From: Onchocerca volvulus
Lineage: Eukaryota; Nematoda; Chromadorea; Rhabditida; Onchocercidae
Direction of reading: 5' to 3'
DNA length: 64,000 bases
Assembly (NCBI GenBank): GCA_000499405.2
Contig: HG738136.1
Span: 310,001 to 374,000 of the forward strand
Shown: positions 1 to 12,120 of the stretch, in pieces
Layout of the letters: each line of letters begins with the position of its first letter
How positions within the stretch are numbered: the first letter of the stretch is position 1
Program-made: the position numbers and the translations under genes
Notes under the pieces: model-generated
Seen by the model: the letters and a program-made list of their open reading frames with translations, nothing else
The model's database searches: none
Told to the model about the DNA's origin: nothing

Positions 1-795
1 ATGCTTATGTTTTCGATTTATCAGGAATTATTTTCTGCCTTTTTTTTTTTTGTTAAATTCTATATTTATTTAATAAAAAATATTTTTCCCATAATTTCAA
101 GATAATTTAAACGTGCTATTTAACATATATCAAATACTGAATGCTTTTCATCGGAATTTCCTGATATTCTGGTCCTCAAACCATGGCTTAAAAAGCTCTA
201 TAGATGACGCCAGTACAATTTTTTTTTTTTTTTTGAAAAAAATAAGAAATAAATGAACAAACTAAAACAAAACAAATGGAAGAAAATGAGGAAGAAAAGA
301 TGGTGGAGATTATTCATTATTTGCTACTGAAGTCCATAACAACAAATAATGTTGTTATGCATTATTTTGCGTGCATGTCTGCTGAATTCAATATTTCAGA
401 CCAAGCCAAGTTTCAAAATTTAAATATAAAATAGGAATAAATAAATAATAGAATAGCTAGATATTTCATGCATTCTTATCTTCCTATCGTTTTTTCCCTT
501 TTTTCTTTTATCTTAATAATACATTATTTATTAGTTATTATTCTTATTATTTAGTTTTTATTTTTATTCCAAGTTTGACAAATTAGTTTTTTATTATTAA
601 ATATTATATAATTACATTTTAGTCATCATTAAAAGATATTTCTTTTTCTTCTATTCTATAATAATTATACAATGGCTTAAAATTTACAAATTAGATTTCT
701 ACGTAAAATTTGTAAGTTGCTTTTTCGCTTGAAATTTATGAATTGAGCATTTTGTTTGAAGTTTAGAAACTGAATAGATGGAATAAGAAGGATGC

Positions 796-1470
796 GTGTC
801 ATCCTCTTATTGTTTCTGTAAGATTTTTTATTTTTTATTCTTTTCAAAATTTCATGAAGTGGATGTGTTTAATTTAAATTTAAAGAAGAAAACAGTATTC
901 ATTGGTAATCCCATACTTTTCGTGCAGACTACTCAGTTGTTTGCGGAATTTTCGGAGAAGCATCGCACATTTGTACGAATTATCTATCCATTGAAGTACT
1001 CAACGCATCGTAGCACTAGTGGCGACAAATATCGCAAAAATAAGCTCATTTCAAATTATGAGTGCGGAGGAAACATTTGAACGACCTGAAGATGACAAGC
1101 ATCGTCTGCACAATGAATGCAACACTGTTCTCTATTAAATAACCTATGAACTTATCGATGATCTGAGTACAGTTTGCGATTACAATCTGATACCGATTGC
1201 AGCTACATATCATGAACAAAGCACTTTGGTGGAATATTTTCGACTGCAAGAACTGCAAGATATGTGTATGCAAATTGCATTTGGTAATGCAATTGCAAGC
1301 ATCCGAATTACTATAAATACAGTTAAAACATTGGTCTTGCGGATTATTGGCGAGTTGGGGTTCTTCCAGTTGACCCTCGTATGCTTATAGCGGAAGGATG
1401 TGAAGGCCAAGGAATGTGTGACCGGGTGATGGTACCACGGTAAATATTATTCATAGTGGAACTGTGAAAG
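796..1470 (+). pseudogene. Unidentified exon-like island, probably decayed gene or element
   Basis: This island is visibly richer in G and C than the surrounding sequence. It has open stretches in shifting frames: one of 94 codons at 796-1080, a second from about 1060 to 1390 broken by one stop near 1136, and a third at about 1336-1442 that reads through GLADYWRVGVLPVDPRML and continues to a stop directly after VMVPR. The frames overlap and switch, as in a coding sequence that has collected indels. I do not recognise the protein, and no splice sites join the pieces into one ORF. It could be a pseudogene, a transposon remnant, or exons of a gene lying mostly to the left of the window. It is followed by about 1.3 kb of AT-rich sequence with no feature I can name. 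Confidence 0.3.
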
Positions 1471-2759
1471 CTTTGGAAAATTGTGATTGCGAATAAATAT
1501 CAATGGATACTAATGAACTGTGCTTGGTGCAATGTGTTTCTAAGTGTTATTTCATATAAATTTACCAGATATCAAAAACAATCACCTTCAAAATGGAATT
1601 ATTTTGCATTTTTATTCATTGTTTTATTCCAAGTTACAGTTTATCTGGAACTGAGACTGATGGTGCACCAAACATTTTTTGATTAACAAATAAATATCGC
1701 ATAGTGGCTTTTTTACACTTGTGAATTCTTGGTTTTTTGGAATAATTACTTACTAGCAAATTACTCTTTTGAAGGTTGATAATTAATTAATTGTTCATAA
1801 ACAACGTTCTATTAATCATTATTAACTGATAACTAAATATTTATCTTTTTAGTTTACCAGATGAAATATATGATGTATACATCGAATTTCCTGAAATTTT
1901 ACAAACCAGTAATTCCATATTTTGAAACATAAAAATTTTGTTAAGCAGAGAATAGAGTGACTGAAAAAATAGAAAGAACTTTCAGTTTAAAAAAAAAAAG
2001 AAAAAATTAAAAGTAGAACTATTAGAGTTTAATAAAGATTCTTTTTTGTTCATTTGCTCACAATTCCATTATAGTTCCAGAATCCCGAGATTTCATATTT
2101 TTTCTGTTATTCCATACAGTGATCATCAAATTGATTGCCATTTTGTGATTGTTATATAGAAAATAACGAAGATCTTTCACTCAATTCATTTCATTTTATT
2201 TTTACCACCGCTGGACTAATTGGTGTTTCTAGTATTTTCTCGTGCACTTTTTTCTTTTTTTTTTTGTATGTCCTGACGAGATTTGCTAATAAAATGCATT
2301 AGGATTAAATCATTTTCTTATTTTCTTGCTGCGATGTTTTTGAGCAATTATTTCTTCATTATGATCTCTAGAATATGAAATGTCAGTGTGAAAAAAAATG
2401 GCCGGTTAAGAAATAAATATATCTCACTGATTATCACATCAGATTTCGATGTGATCGAAGAACTATCTTTTTCAAGCCATTATAGCTAGTATTTGCTACT
2501 GCGACCAGAAAAGCAGGTATCTGATTTGAAGTGATAATCAATGTGATATATTCCTGCGGTCCTTTACTCGTATGTTCGAGATTTTTGAGATGGTCTTAGT
2601 GATAAATCGGAAGATGTTATGGAGATAACTGGAAGCAGTGGTGTAATATCATTTGCACCGGTTTTGAAAATGATTATTTTTTCTTCATTTCAATCCTAAA
2701 GGATTGATACTTCAAATTATGATTGAATTATTGAACTTTTTGCAAGTTTAAATCCCTCA

Positions 2760-3745
2760 TCTATATAAATAAAAATGTAAGTCATCGTTGCTGTTATCTG
2801 GTACGCAACTTTGCAATTCCTTCATGATTGCTTTCAAATTTCAATACAATCTTGCCTTGGAATAGGCGCGTGTTTCTATTTACATATCCACTTTTTTCAA
2901 ACCTATCACACATTTCGAGAACTTTCGGGAGCAATCTCTCTGCTTTAATTCATCCATATAATGCCTCGCAGAAGATTAAACTTAGGTCATCGTAATTGCG
3001 TAACGGAAGGAGTGCGATGACTACTTGCAAATCAAACTGAGGAAGAACAAGCATCAACAAAGAGCGAACAAGGCAAAGAATGGCTCAATTGCGAGCAGAA
3101 CGACGTTCAGCCAGACTTGAGGATTCACGGTCGCGAGCATGTCGATCGAGTTCTGTAGCTTCAGATCTGCTTTGTTCCAAACAGAATGAACGGGACAAGC
3201 TGAAAGTGGCTGAAGAACGTCAACAAGAAATAGGAGATCAGTGTCAAACACAGCTCCGTGTTCAGCAATGACGCTGTTACAGTCGCCTTGCATTTCAGTA
3301 CAATCCAGATAATAATTATAGTTTAGCCAGAATGTTCTCATCAGCACTATAACTAAAGTGTGTCTTTATTGCAAAGTTCTGGAATTTAATGAAGAAGCGA
3401 AAGGAATATGTTACACGCTGGAAAAATTAAAGTTTCTAAATTTGGAGAACTGCCAAAGCCGTCAAAAAATTTTGCTTTCCGGATGTACTGCTGATTCAAA
3501 ACATTTCCAATTTTTCATCTGGAAATACAGCTCCTGAACTCTTGTCTCCAAATGACATCACTTGGGTAGAAATCGTGACAACACAATTCATGTCAACTTT
3601 CAAAGTAGAAGAAGAAATTTATCATAAAGATGGCTCCTTGGTCCGCTACCAGATAGTCAACACAAATTCAACAATCCGAAATTCAATTGAATGGTACTCT
3701 TCTCTATCAGCAACAAAGAAAAGAATAACCCAGTGATCAGTTTGC
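2760..3745 (+). mobile_element. Degenerate Helitron: 5' terminus plus N-terminal part of Rep/helicase ORF
   Basis: The element begins with TCTATATAAATAAAAATG right after an A, as expected for a Helitron inserted between A and T. About 200 bases on, an ATG (2961) opens MPRRRLNLGHRNCVTEGVR and then a stop. After a frame change comes an Arg/Glu-rich stretch (MAQLRAERRSARLEDSRSR, from 3080). A further frame change gives AFQYNPDNNYS and then a CLYCKVLEFNEE-type zinc-knuckle segment near 3360-3410. These pieces resemble, in order, the N-terminal region of nematode Helitron replication-initiator/helicase proteins. Stops and frameshifts are frequent, so the copy is dead. The HUH nuclease and Pif1-type helicase parts are missing. 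The identification rests on remembered family motifs. Confidence 0.7.
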
Positions 3746-3850
3746 CTGGATATTCTCTAATAACTGTTTGATACGAAGAATCATCCTTCATCAATCAATA
3801 AAATCTTTCTCAACAGGATTCATCTCTGTTGCACAAGACAAAAAATCTCT
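3688..3850 (+). mobile_element. LTR-end fragment, same family as the 34 kb and 38 kb LTRs
   Basis: The segment contains, in order, AGCAACAAAGAAAAGAATAA, a GGATATTCTCTAATAACTGT block, a CTTCATCAATCAATAAAATC block with an embedded AATAAA, and AGGATTCATCTCTGTTGCACA. The same blocks in the same order form the right-hand third of the two LTR-like copies at 34107-34671 and 37559-38790. It is therefore a third, truncated copy of that dispersed family, carrying its presumed polyadenylation signal. It abuts the Helitron remnant. Confidence 0.55.
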
Positions 3851-4120
3851 TCACACTTATTCTGACCTTGCCTGATCACAATAACAAGAATCAGTCTCCA
3901 GTCCAACCAAACTAAAAATCAATTACAAAGTAACAATTTTTTTCTCCAGCAATAGAAATATGTGCTTTCTCTTTTCTTTCCTTTTCACTTAATCAGACAG
4001 AGCTACAGCAACGAGTGTATGCAAAGAGTATATAAAAACATGCGTATATTTGAATGCAACTTTGTGTCAAAAGTTCAGAGCAATAGGTAAGAATATTCCA
4101 ACATCCAAGATTTTGAATTA

Positions 4121-4202
4121 ATATAGATAAGGCGCGTGTTTGAGAACTTTCGGAGATTTAAGATTTTGAACAAACGAACATTAACATTTTTATTTATATA
4201 GA
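4121..4202 (-). mobile_element. Helitron 5' terminal fragment, reverse orientation
   Basis: Read on the minus strand, the sequence starts at 4202 with TCTATATAAATAAAAATG after an A, identical to the Helitron start at 2760. It continues through CAAAATCTTAAATCTCCGAAAG and ends in the AAACACGCGCCTTATCTATATT block. The same order of blocks is seen in the 2760 and 62962 copies, although this copy is internally shortened. It is a short terminal remnant with no coding sequence. Confidence 0.65.
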
Positions 4203-4243
4203 TTAGATGGAGCCGAACACGCGAAGTATGGCCAGCCCTTAGA

Positions 4244-4307
4244 CTAGCTGAATCGGCCACGCTCACATTAATATTAACGGAGACACGGAGCGTGGCCGAT
4301 CAGCTAG
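4244..4307. repeat. GC-rich inverted repeat (hairpin)
   Basis: The left arm 4244-4264 (CTAGCTGA, then TCGGCCACGCTC) and right arm 4288-4307 (GAGCGTGGCCGA, then TCAGCTAG) are reverse complements apart from one extra base. The loop is 23 bases. It is one of the few GC-rich spots in the left arm and lies between a Helitron 5' end and ordinary AT-rich DNA. Helitrons end in a short hairpin before CTRR, so it could be a Helitron 3' end, but here CTAG lies inside the arms, which is atypical. Confidence 0.6.
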
Positions 4308-4309
4308 TT

Positions 4310-5159
4310 TAAACTAATATTGATGTATACATCAAAATATTTCATAAAACAGTGAAACATTTCCTTCTTTTTTTTTTTTTTTTATTTTTGTTTTATTCAT
4401 ATATATGAAATGATATGCCGAAAGGCAGCAATAATTTCCTCGATAAAAGAGGTTATTATATCAGTGACTTGTACGCTAATTATTTGGAATTTAATTTCTT
4501 TGTTTGAATTGAAACAAAAACAAAATTCAGCAGATTTAATTTCAAAAAATTGCGAAATAGTGAAAAAAAAAAAGCGTTGCAATATTTTCTGTTACCTTAA
4601 ATGTTGGTTCATATTCGAATTCATCATTTTTAGCTTCGGTAATTTATTTTTCCTATTATTCTTGATTCCTTTTCGCCTTATTTTTTGTTCCTTCTCAGTT
4701 TCAGATACTAATTCTATCAATGAACTGATAAGTGATTTCGGAAACGTTTCAGCTTCTTTTTTTTTTTTTTTTTTCAATTCTTTTTCTTAGAACGATACTT
4801 TTCTTAAAGAATTTATGAATATTTTTATTGATTCATTATTATTATTATTATTGTCATTATTATTTTTATTATTCTTGAACGATTCATCATCAATCGTTTT
4901 GGTGGGAAGCATGTTCAAAATGTTCAATATCCGAGATAATTGAGCATCATACGGATAATTTTTTACTAGCAAAACAATTAAGGGATGAATTAGAAATAAG
5001 GGAACGAGAAAACTATGAATAGCTTAATAACTTTTAGGCCAAAAAATAAAAAGCTTGAAAGAGAAGAGAAGATATGGCCAACACTATTTGACGTCATTTC
5101 AATTCATTTCATTGACAAACACATATTGCATACACAAATATATCCATCCATGCACACAC

Positions 5160-5234
<75 letters not shown>

Positions 5235-7940
5235 AATACACTCACATGCATATACATACATAAATATATGGTTCTCGACTTGAAAAATGTTGACGATTGC
5301 GTAGCTTATTATTAGGCCATTTTACAGCCATTTTGTAATTTCTTGCTCTCAGAGTCCCTCCATTTTTTGAAATATTTAACAAAATTTAAATTTCAATATT
5401 ACAACTACGTGCGAAGATTTTCAGGCGGAAGTACTTTTTCCGTTGGATTACATCATCTCGTTACTCATAAACGTATTGAATATTAATTTCCTGCGTGAAA
5501 TTTCTGATGCTAACCATTTGATTCATTTATTTCAGTAAGCTATCTGATAAAATACTGATAAGCAAATTTCTAAATCCATAAAATTTATCAAATTCCTCCG
5601 GATTAATTAACTTTTTGCACGTTTTGTTTATCCTGTTATATTGCAATATTATGATGAATATTTCAATTTTAACAACGAACTAAATGGATAAAAATTGATC
5701 AAAATTCGAGTTCTAATTCGCTTCTTTTACGCAAAAAAAGTCAAATTAGTCAAATCAAATGAAGTCAAATCAAATTTTGAAGAAAGATTAGACAAATTAA
5801 AAGTTTTATTTCTCAAGTTTTCAATTTCATTTCGAAGTAATAAAAACTTTTCACATTTGTCAATTTTTCGTTTCGTTTAACTGCTCATTTTTTTGAAATT
5901 CAAAATTTTTGTTATCATTAATGCATCATAATATCTTTCATTTCGCTTTATATAATATTTATTAGTAAAGTCCATTTTATTTTAATTTAACTAATATAAC
6001 TTTTTGCCATTTCCAATTTTCTGTTCGATTTTATCATTGGTGTATCAGTTTATATTTACTTCACATATACATACGCCCACATACGCCAGATACACTCTTA
6101 CACACACAGATACAAATATAATATTGTTTTGCTTAACTTTATAAACACATGAATACACAACATTTTATTGACGAGAGAAACACAACACTTCAAATTAAAG
6201 TTCCAATTCGATTTGTTCTATTTACAATCCACAAATCATTTTTCCAGAAGTTTATATTTTAATTGAAATAAATCAATCAAATAATCTGTATTGCAAAGAA
6301 AAAGGAAATCGAAACAATTAATATTGCAATGATAAAATATTGATTGAATAATGCTGACATATTTCAATCATTTGTTCATCGTAATGAAATTAAATTTATC
6401 ATAAATATAATTTCTGCTATTTGATCATACCTATTTCTCACTTATTTATACATATACAATGATTGTAGCGCAATTAATTACAACAAATTTAATAAATAAT
6501 CCCTTCCTCATTTTTTTTTTCGAATAAAATATGCACCTATCAACAGTTGCATTAAAAATTAAAAGTGAGGAAAGAATTTTTTTTTTTTAATTAAAAAAAA
6601 TTTATCACAAGTCGTTAATATTTATTTCGCTCAAATTACTTTGATACAAATATCTTGAAAAAAAAACAGAAAAAAGAGGGAGAATAGGCGAAAGTGCTTC
6701 TAAATAAAATAGGATGAGTGATGGATGCCTGAAAGTTTTTAAGCCGTTAAAAAAGAAAAGGACTATAATTAACCTGTCGTAGTATAAGTATTTTTATATA
6801 TTCCATAAGAGTAAAAGATGATGACACTTAAGAAGAAACAAAAAGTACGTTTAAGTTATTATCATACTGATAATCTAAAATGATTTTTATAGTGGAAAAC
6901 GAAAAGTATATGGATTTTTGTAATTTTGATATGTAGTTTATTCTTACTTATCACTAATAATAATATTGATGATGATAATGATTTACATGAAAAAGAATTT
7001 ATAACTCTATTCATGATCAATACGAAAAATGATATACGCGGCGAAAGAATTTACAGTTTCCATTAATAATTAGTGCAAAAAATGCTGTTTACGTAAGAAA
7101 GAATTTGCAATTTTATCGCTAAACGATTCAAAAGTTGAAGAAGAATTTGCTACACTATCGCTGATCGATTTAAACAAAAAAAACAAAGACTCCTATTTTA
7201 TTGCTACTTTTTCGTAAGTTTATTTTCCTTTTCAATTTATTAAGTTTAACATTTAATTTGTTTAACAAAATGCTTGAAATAATACAAAACATATCTTTTG
7301 TTATCTTTATCATTTTTGCATTCCTTTAAAATATATTTCAATTTTTTAAATTCCAATTATTTAAATTAATTTCTTTCTACTCGCTAATATTATTTCGATA
7401 AATTCCACACGTATCTCAATGTTTCCGTTTTTTTTTTTTTTATCATACCTTTTTTTTCTCAGATTAGCTATTTGATAAAATATTTATATACGAATGAGAA
7501 GATAAATGGAAAATAAAAAGAAAAAAAAAGCAAATTAAGAAGAAAGAAAGTAGAAATTAAAAAAATAAGATAAAGTGAAGAAGTATTCATAGCAAATTTC
7601 AAAAAGGGCAAAAGTCAATTTTCCAAACTGATTTTTGTTAAAATGAGGGAAAAAAAAAGATAAAGAAATGAAAGGAAGCTTAAATAGTATTAATTTCAAC
7701 TAAAATACAATCATAAATACATATGTTTGCATAGGATGATGGAAAAAAGTTAGAAGAAAAAAACGATGAATGAAAAGATTTGAAAAAAGATAGGATGATT
7801 CTCGAAAAAATGTCTGTATGCATGCGCAATCATTAAATTCGAGATTGATAGAAAAAGACTGAGAGAAAAAAAAGAAAGAACGAAAGAAAGAAAGAAGAGA
7901 AAAATCATTTTACCCTCACACTTCTTGCATTTGCGTTTTT
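4310..7940. other. AT-rich intergenic stretch without a gene
   Basis: This stretch is AT-rich with homopolymer runs, ATT-type microsatellite (about 4836-4876) and a CA repeat (annotated separately). The open frames here (for example 4410-4790) are Lys/Phe/Ile/Asn-rich products of low-complexity DNA and show no domain, so I do not call them genes. Confidence 0.6.
5154..5230 (+). repeat. CA dinucleotide microsatellite
   Basis: A nearly perfect (CA)n run of about 31 units covers 5169-5230, led in by CACATATATA. The Thr-His repeats translated from it are an artefact of the microsatellite. Confidence 0.95.
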
Positions 7941-7944
7941 CGTT

Positions 7945-8540
7945 TAAAATAAACGCTAGGCTTTTAAACCTTAAATAAATCTATATATTTAAGCCTTAGA
8001 GCCTTAGCTATCCCTATATTATGCACACATGTGAGTCGAGTCTCACTATGATGGCCTAAGATGCCAATAGATGTTTTTGAAATTTTCTAGGCATCTATTT
8101 TTTAACAAAGTTATATATATATATAAAGCATAAGAGAAAAATGACCATGTGTATATGTATATGTGTATGTATGTCATATAAAACAGGATGAGTAGAGCCT
8201 AGTAAGCCTAGCCTAAGGCTATGATTAAGCTATAACTAGGCACTGCTTGCAAAGTCAGTTTATAAGAATGAGAGAGCGGAAGGCCTAGAAACGAAATATG
8301 CATGGATATACGGCATTGCATAAATAAGATGAATATAAGGCATAGTTGAGCCTGGACTAAAAATCTTAGCTAGACATGACTTGTTGCCTGAAATGAATAG
8401 TTTGTAAAATTGAGAGAATGGAAGAGAGAACAGTGAAAATTTCTAAGAGAAGCTATCAAAATGGAGTGGAAAGGTATGATGATGGCCTAGGCTATAAGGG
8501 AAAGTCGAAAAGCGACGATCAGAAGTTGGCTTAAGTCTAG
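7945..8540. repeat. GCCTAG/CCTAAG-rich decayed repeat cluster
   Basis: The words GCCTAG, CCTAAG and TAGGC recur about a dozen times in 600 bases. Two segments look like diverged copies of one unit. One starts with GAGCCTAGTAAG near 8197 and ends with AGAATGAGAGAGCGGAAG. The other starts with GAGCCTGGACTA near 8347 and ends with AAATTGAGAGAATGGAAG. This is probably an old tandem duplication of a transposon-derived or satellite-like sequence. Confidence 0.45.
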
Positions 8541-8554
8541 CTTTTCGTTCACCA

Positions 8555-8760
8555 ACAGTTGTTGCTGTTATTGTAATAGTAGTAATAGAAGGAGTAATAA
8601 TTGACATTGTAATCATTATTATTGTTGTTGTTGTTGTTGCTGTTTTTTTTGGTAATAATAATAGTAGTAATAGAAGTAGTAGTAATTGCTATTGTAATAA
8701 GTATTGTTATTGTTGTTGCTATTGTTATTATTGTTAGAGCAATAGCAATCATTAAATATT
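8555..8760. repeat. Imperfect trinucleotide microsatellite (TTG/ATT/AGT)
   Basis: Runs of GTT, ATT, TAG and AGT triplets alternate through the stretch, including GTTGTTGTTGTTGTTG near 8623. The minus-strand open frame rich in Ile, Thr and Asn across it is an artefact of the repeat. Confidence 0.85.
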
Positions 8761-8789
8761 TGTTAATCAATTGTGATATCATCTGAACT

Positions 8790-11700
8790 TTTTTTTTTCA
8801 TTTTTAGAAATATATGTTAGAATTCGTATTATTAAAAAATATTTTAAATGATTTTAGCCAGCATTTTAGCAAAAATTTACTAGAAATTGTAATATATTCA
8901 CTAAGACTTGATAATTATTTAAATTATGACTTACATTTGGTCTGATCCATTACTTAATATTGATTTGATCGATTAAATTCAATAAGTATGATTGAATTAG
9001 CATAAGAAGAAAGATGTCTGATATATCAAATATTTAATAACAGGCTTAGCATGAAACATATCTGCTAACCTACAATTAAAATTAGTATACATTTGTTGGA
9101 AAAATGGGAAATTTTCAAAAATGTTGATCGATTTTTCTATCAAAAATCGTTGCTTACTTTTGTTCCATTTTGTTTTTTTCAAGTTATGCGACATATAATT
9201 GTACTGTCGAAAATCCCAAACATTAATCATCTTCGTCAGAGTTTCCTCAAATTTCGTAAAAACTTGTCATTCATAAAAACATCATGAATAATTGATTTTG
9301 ATGAAGGGTTATAAGTGTTTTTTTTCTCTCTCGCTCTCTTTTTTTCTTCTTTTCTCTCTCTGCCTCTCTTTTTTTTCTTATAATTATAAAAAGTAAAGAA
9401 GAATCGTCAATATTTGAAAGCTAATAAAATATTATTAATTATCAGTTGTATACTTCCGAATTGCAATACTTTCCTTTTCTTCAAAAGAATGCAAATTTAT
9501 AAAGAAAGGATTAACAGAGCAGAATCTAAACTGCTGAAAATCTATTCATATTACGTTTATGTTTCTGTTGAAAACTGCGGCTTATCATCTGATGAAATTA
9601 TATGATCTGAATTATGCTATCGAAAATATTCTTTTCATTATTTTATTGCTCATTATTTATGAATACAATGAATTATTGCATTTCATTCGTACTTTATTTA
9701 TTTTCCATAAATATGTGATACTCACTTTAATTTCAATCATTGAACAAATAAGAGAAATAATGCAAAACAGACGTTATATTTTTGATCGATAAATAAACAA
9801 AATTATACCAATTTTTCTTTATTGAACTATTATTAACTATTCTTAGGTTTTATAATCTATCTCAAAATGGTACTCATTAAATTATCGACACAACGAAAGT
9901 TAATTTTTCCGAACAAAAATGGATGATGTCAAATGGACAGAAAATAAGATGAAAAAAATATTATTATCATCATTACAATGGTTAATAATGATGTATTTTT
10001 GGCATTTTGCTTGTCAGGAAGAAATATACATTTCCCTTGAGAAATCTTTTTCAACTAGCAAATTTGAATGAATTGAATTTCGAATCATTTTAACAAAAAT
10101 TGTCGGAGTGATATCACCTTTTTTCTTTTATTTTTGTTTTACTTTTGAATTTTATTGAATAGTATATTAAAATATCAATAATTCAGTGCTTTATGAAATG
10201 AACAATAATTTTGACAAAATATTCAAGAAGAATTTTACCAGTTTTGTATGACATTTTTTCCTATTTGAACGAATTAATTTTTATCATAGTTAAGTTTATA
10301 TGATATCTTAAAACATTATTAATTTTTATGCAAAATTTGATTATTGGCAACTTTTTGTAATCTTCAGTGATATAATAAATACTTTTGGGAATAATTTAAT
10401 TTTACTGATTGCTTGGATTGGAGTTCATTTTCTTTAGTTCAATTTTTGATGATATTAGATTATGTATAATTTGAGTTTGTTGTAAGAAAAATATGGAATA
10501 TAGATCGTTTTGGTAATATTTTACTGCAATTACTAAAAACCAAGTTCCATATTGAAATTTATTTCATACTAAACGACTAATTAGATAAAATTGCTTTTTG
10601 CTAGTTTGCTAATTTGATGATGTTTAGGCATTTATTTATCTGCTAAAAGTTTTATATAAATATAATTTATTTATTCATTAAAATTATTGGCATGTTAATG
10701 CGATAAGATGCATTCATAATTAAATCTTTATTTCATATATGATTCGCATAACCAATGTTTTATATTTTCTCATTCATTCTGAAAGAAGTTATAACCAAAA
10801 AAAGACTCTTAATCTTTAATCTTACAAAATGATTAATAATTAATTTCATTTTTCATGTACTTATCTTAACTTATATTTTCCTTCTATATATTTATTTTCC
10901 ATATTAATCATATCTACATTTATATATTCTTCTTGTGTTTATATTTTTATATTTATGTCTACATTTTCGTTATTTACTTATGCATTTTTTTTCCCCCTAT
11001 GAAGTATTTCGATTGCTTAAAAAAGTATCACTATTACTTGCACACGTGTTCTTGTTTCACGTATTTCCATCTTTTACGGCATTTCTTTACATATATTTCT
11101 TGTTTTGCATGTATCATTCTTTACGCATATTTTTATTCCATCCTTTTTTATTTGTTTTCTCCATTGGGCGATTTTTTTTTCATGCCATTTATATTCAAAC
11201 TTTCACTTTTTTACAAATTTATTTTCATATTTTAACCATTTCTACAGGTTTATTTTTATTCTCATTATTGCTACGTGTTTATTTCCACCCTCAATGAAAG
11301 GGATTTTTATTTTTGACATGTGTTCCATTTTTTTTTTTCGTTTATACATTTTTGACGTTATATTTCTTTTCTTTTTTATGACATTTACAATTTTATTTAT
11401 ATAGATTAATTTAGTCTCTCTCATATAAATAAAAAAAAAAAGAAAAAAAAGATAGAAATCCTATTTCAATTTAAGAAATAAAAGAAAAGTGATGTATTTC
11501 ATAATAAAATTTTTTAAATTTCTAACTGATGCATGAATTTTTGCATTTCTGTGGCTTTCATTATCCTTCGTCATTCATTTCATTTTTCTACATTTTTCGA
11601 AGGAGAAAAAAAGAATAAGGATTATTGATTAAAAAAATATAAGAAATATTAATTTCCTTAGATGATTAAAAATGAAAGCTTCAATTACAACATATATATC

Positions 11701-12120
11701 TTTGATTTCAAGAAAAAAAAAACAATATTGATTTTTTTTTTTTTTTTTGGATAACTAAAACTGAAAGATTAAAGATAGTATATATGCATTGCATGTGTAT
11801 GTTGTGCGCTTGTTAATATAAAATTAACGTATGTCTCAAACTTATTCAAATTATTCAAAGGCAAAAAGGAAAGAAGAAAACAAGGAATGCATAAATACAA
11901 GAAAGATTAGTCTAAATCTAGTCTGGTTAAGTTCTTCCTAGTCCATTCATTTCCTGTTCTTCGAAAACATCGATTTTTGCTTAGTGTGAATTGTATCCAT
12001 GTCCCTTTTCAGCTCCTAATGTGAAATGTAATCAAACCTTTCTTTTGCAATTAAATATCCTCTGCTATTTACTCCTTTTTTTTATCCCTTCATCTAATCA
12101 TGTTATATTATTAATAGAAT
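8790..12120. other. AT-rich intergenic stretch without a gene
   Basis: Nothing gene-like is visible. The region holds poly-T and CT-rich tracts (9320-9375) and long AT-rich stretches. Open frames at 9414-9792 and 10933-11404 are Phe/Ile/Tyr-rich and overlap one another in several frames, as expected of T-rich DNA. Confidence 0.55.

Noticed and set aside
4410..4790. 126-codon open frame
   Set aside because: It is Phe/Ile/Lys-rich with homopolymer-coded stretches, has no domain or splice context, and an equally long shadow runs on the other strand.
5015..5315. Two overlapping open frames with Thr-His repeats
   Set aside because: They are translations of the CA microsatellite in two frames.
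10933..11404. Three overlapping Phe/Tyr-rich open frames of about 100 codons that look membrane-like
   Set aside because: T-rich DNA gives hydrophobic frames in any register. Three frames are open at once and none shows a family motif.
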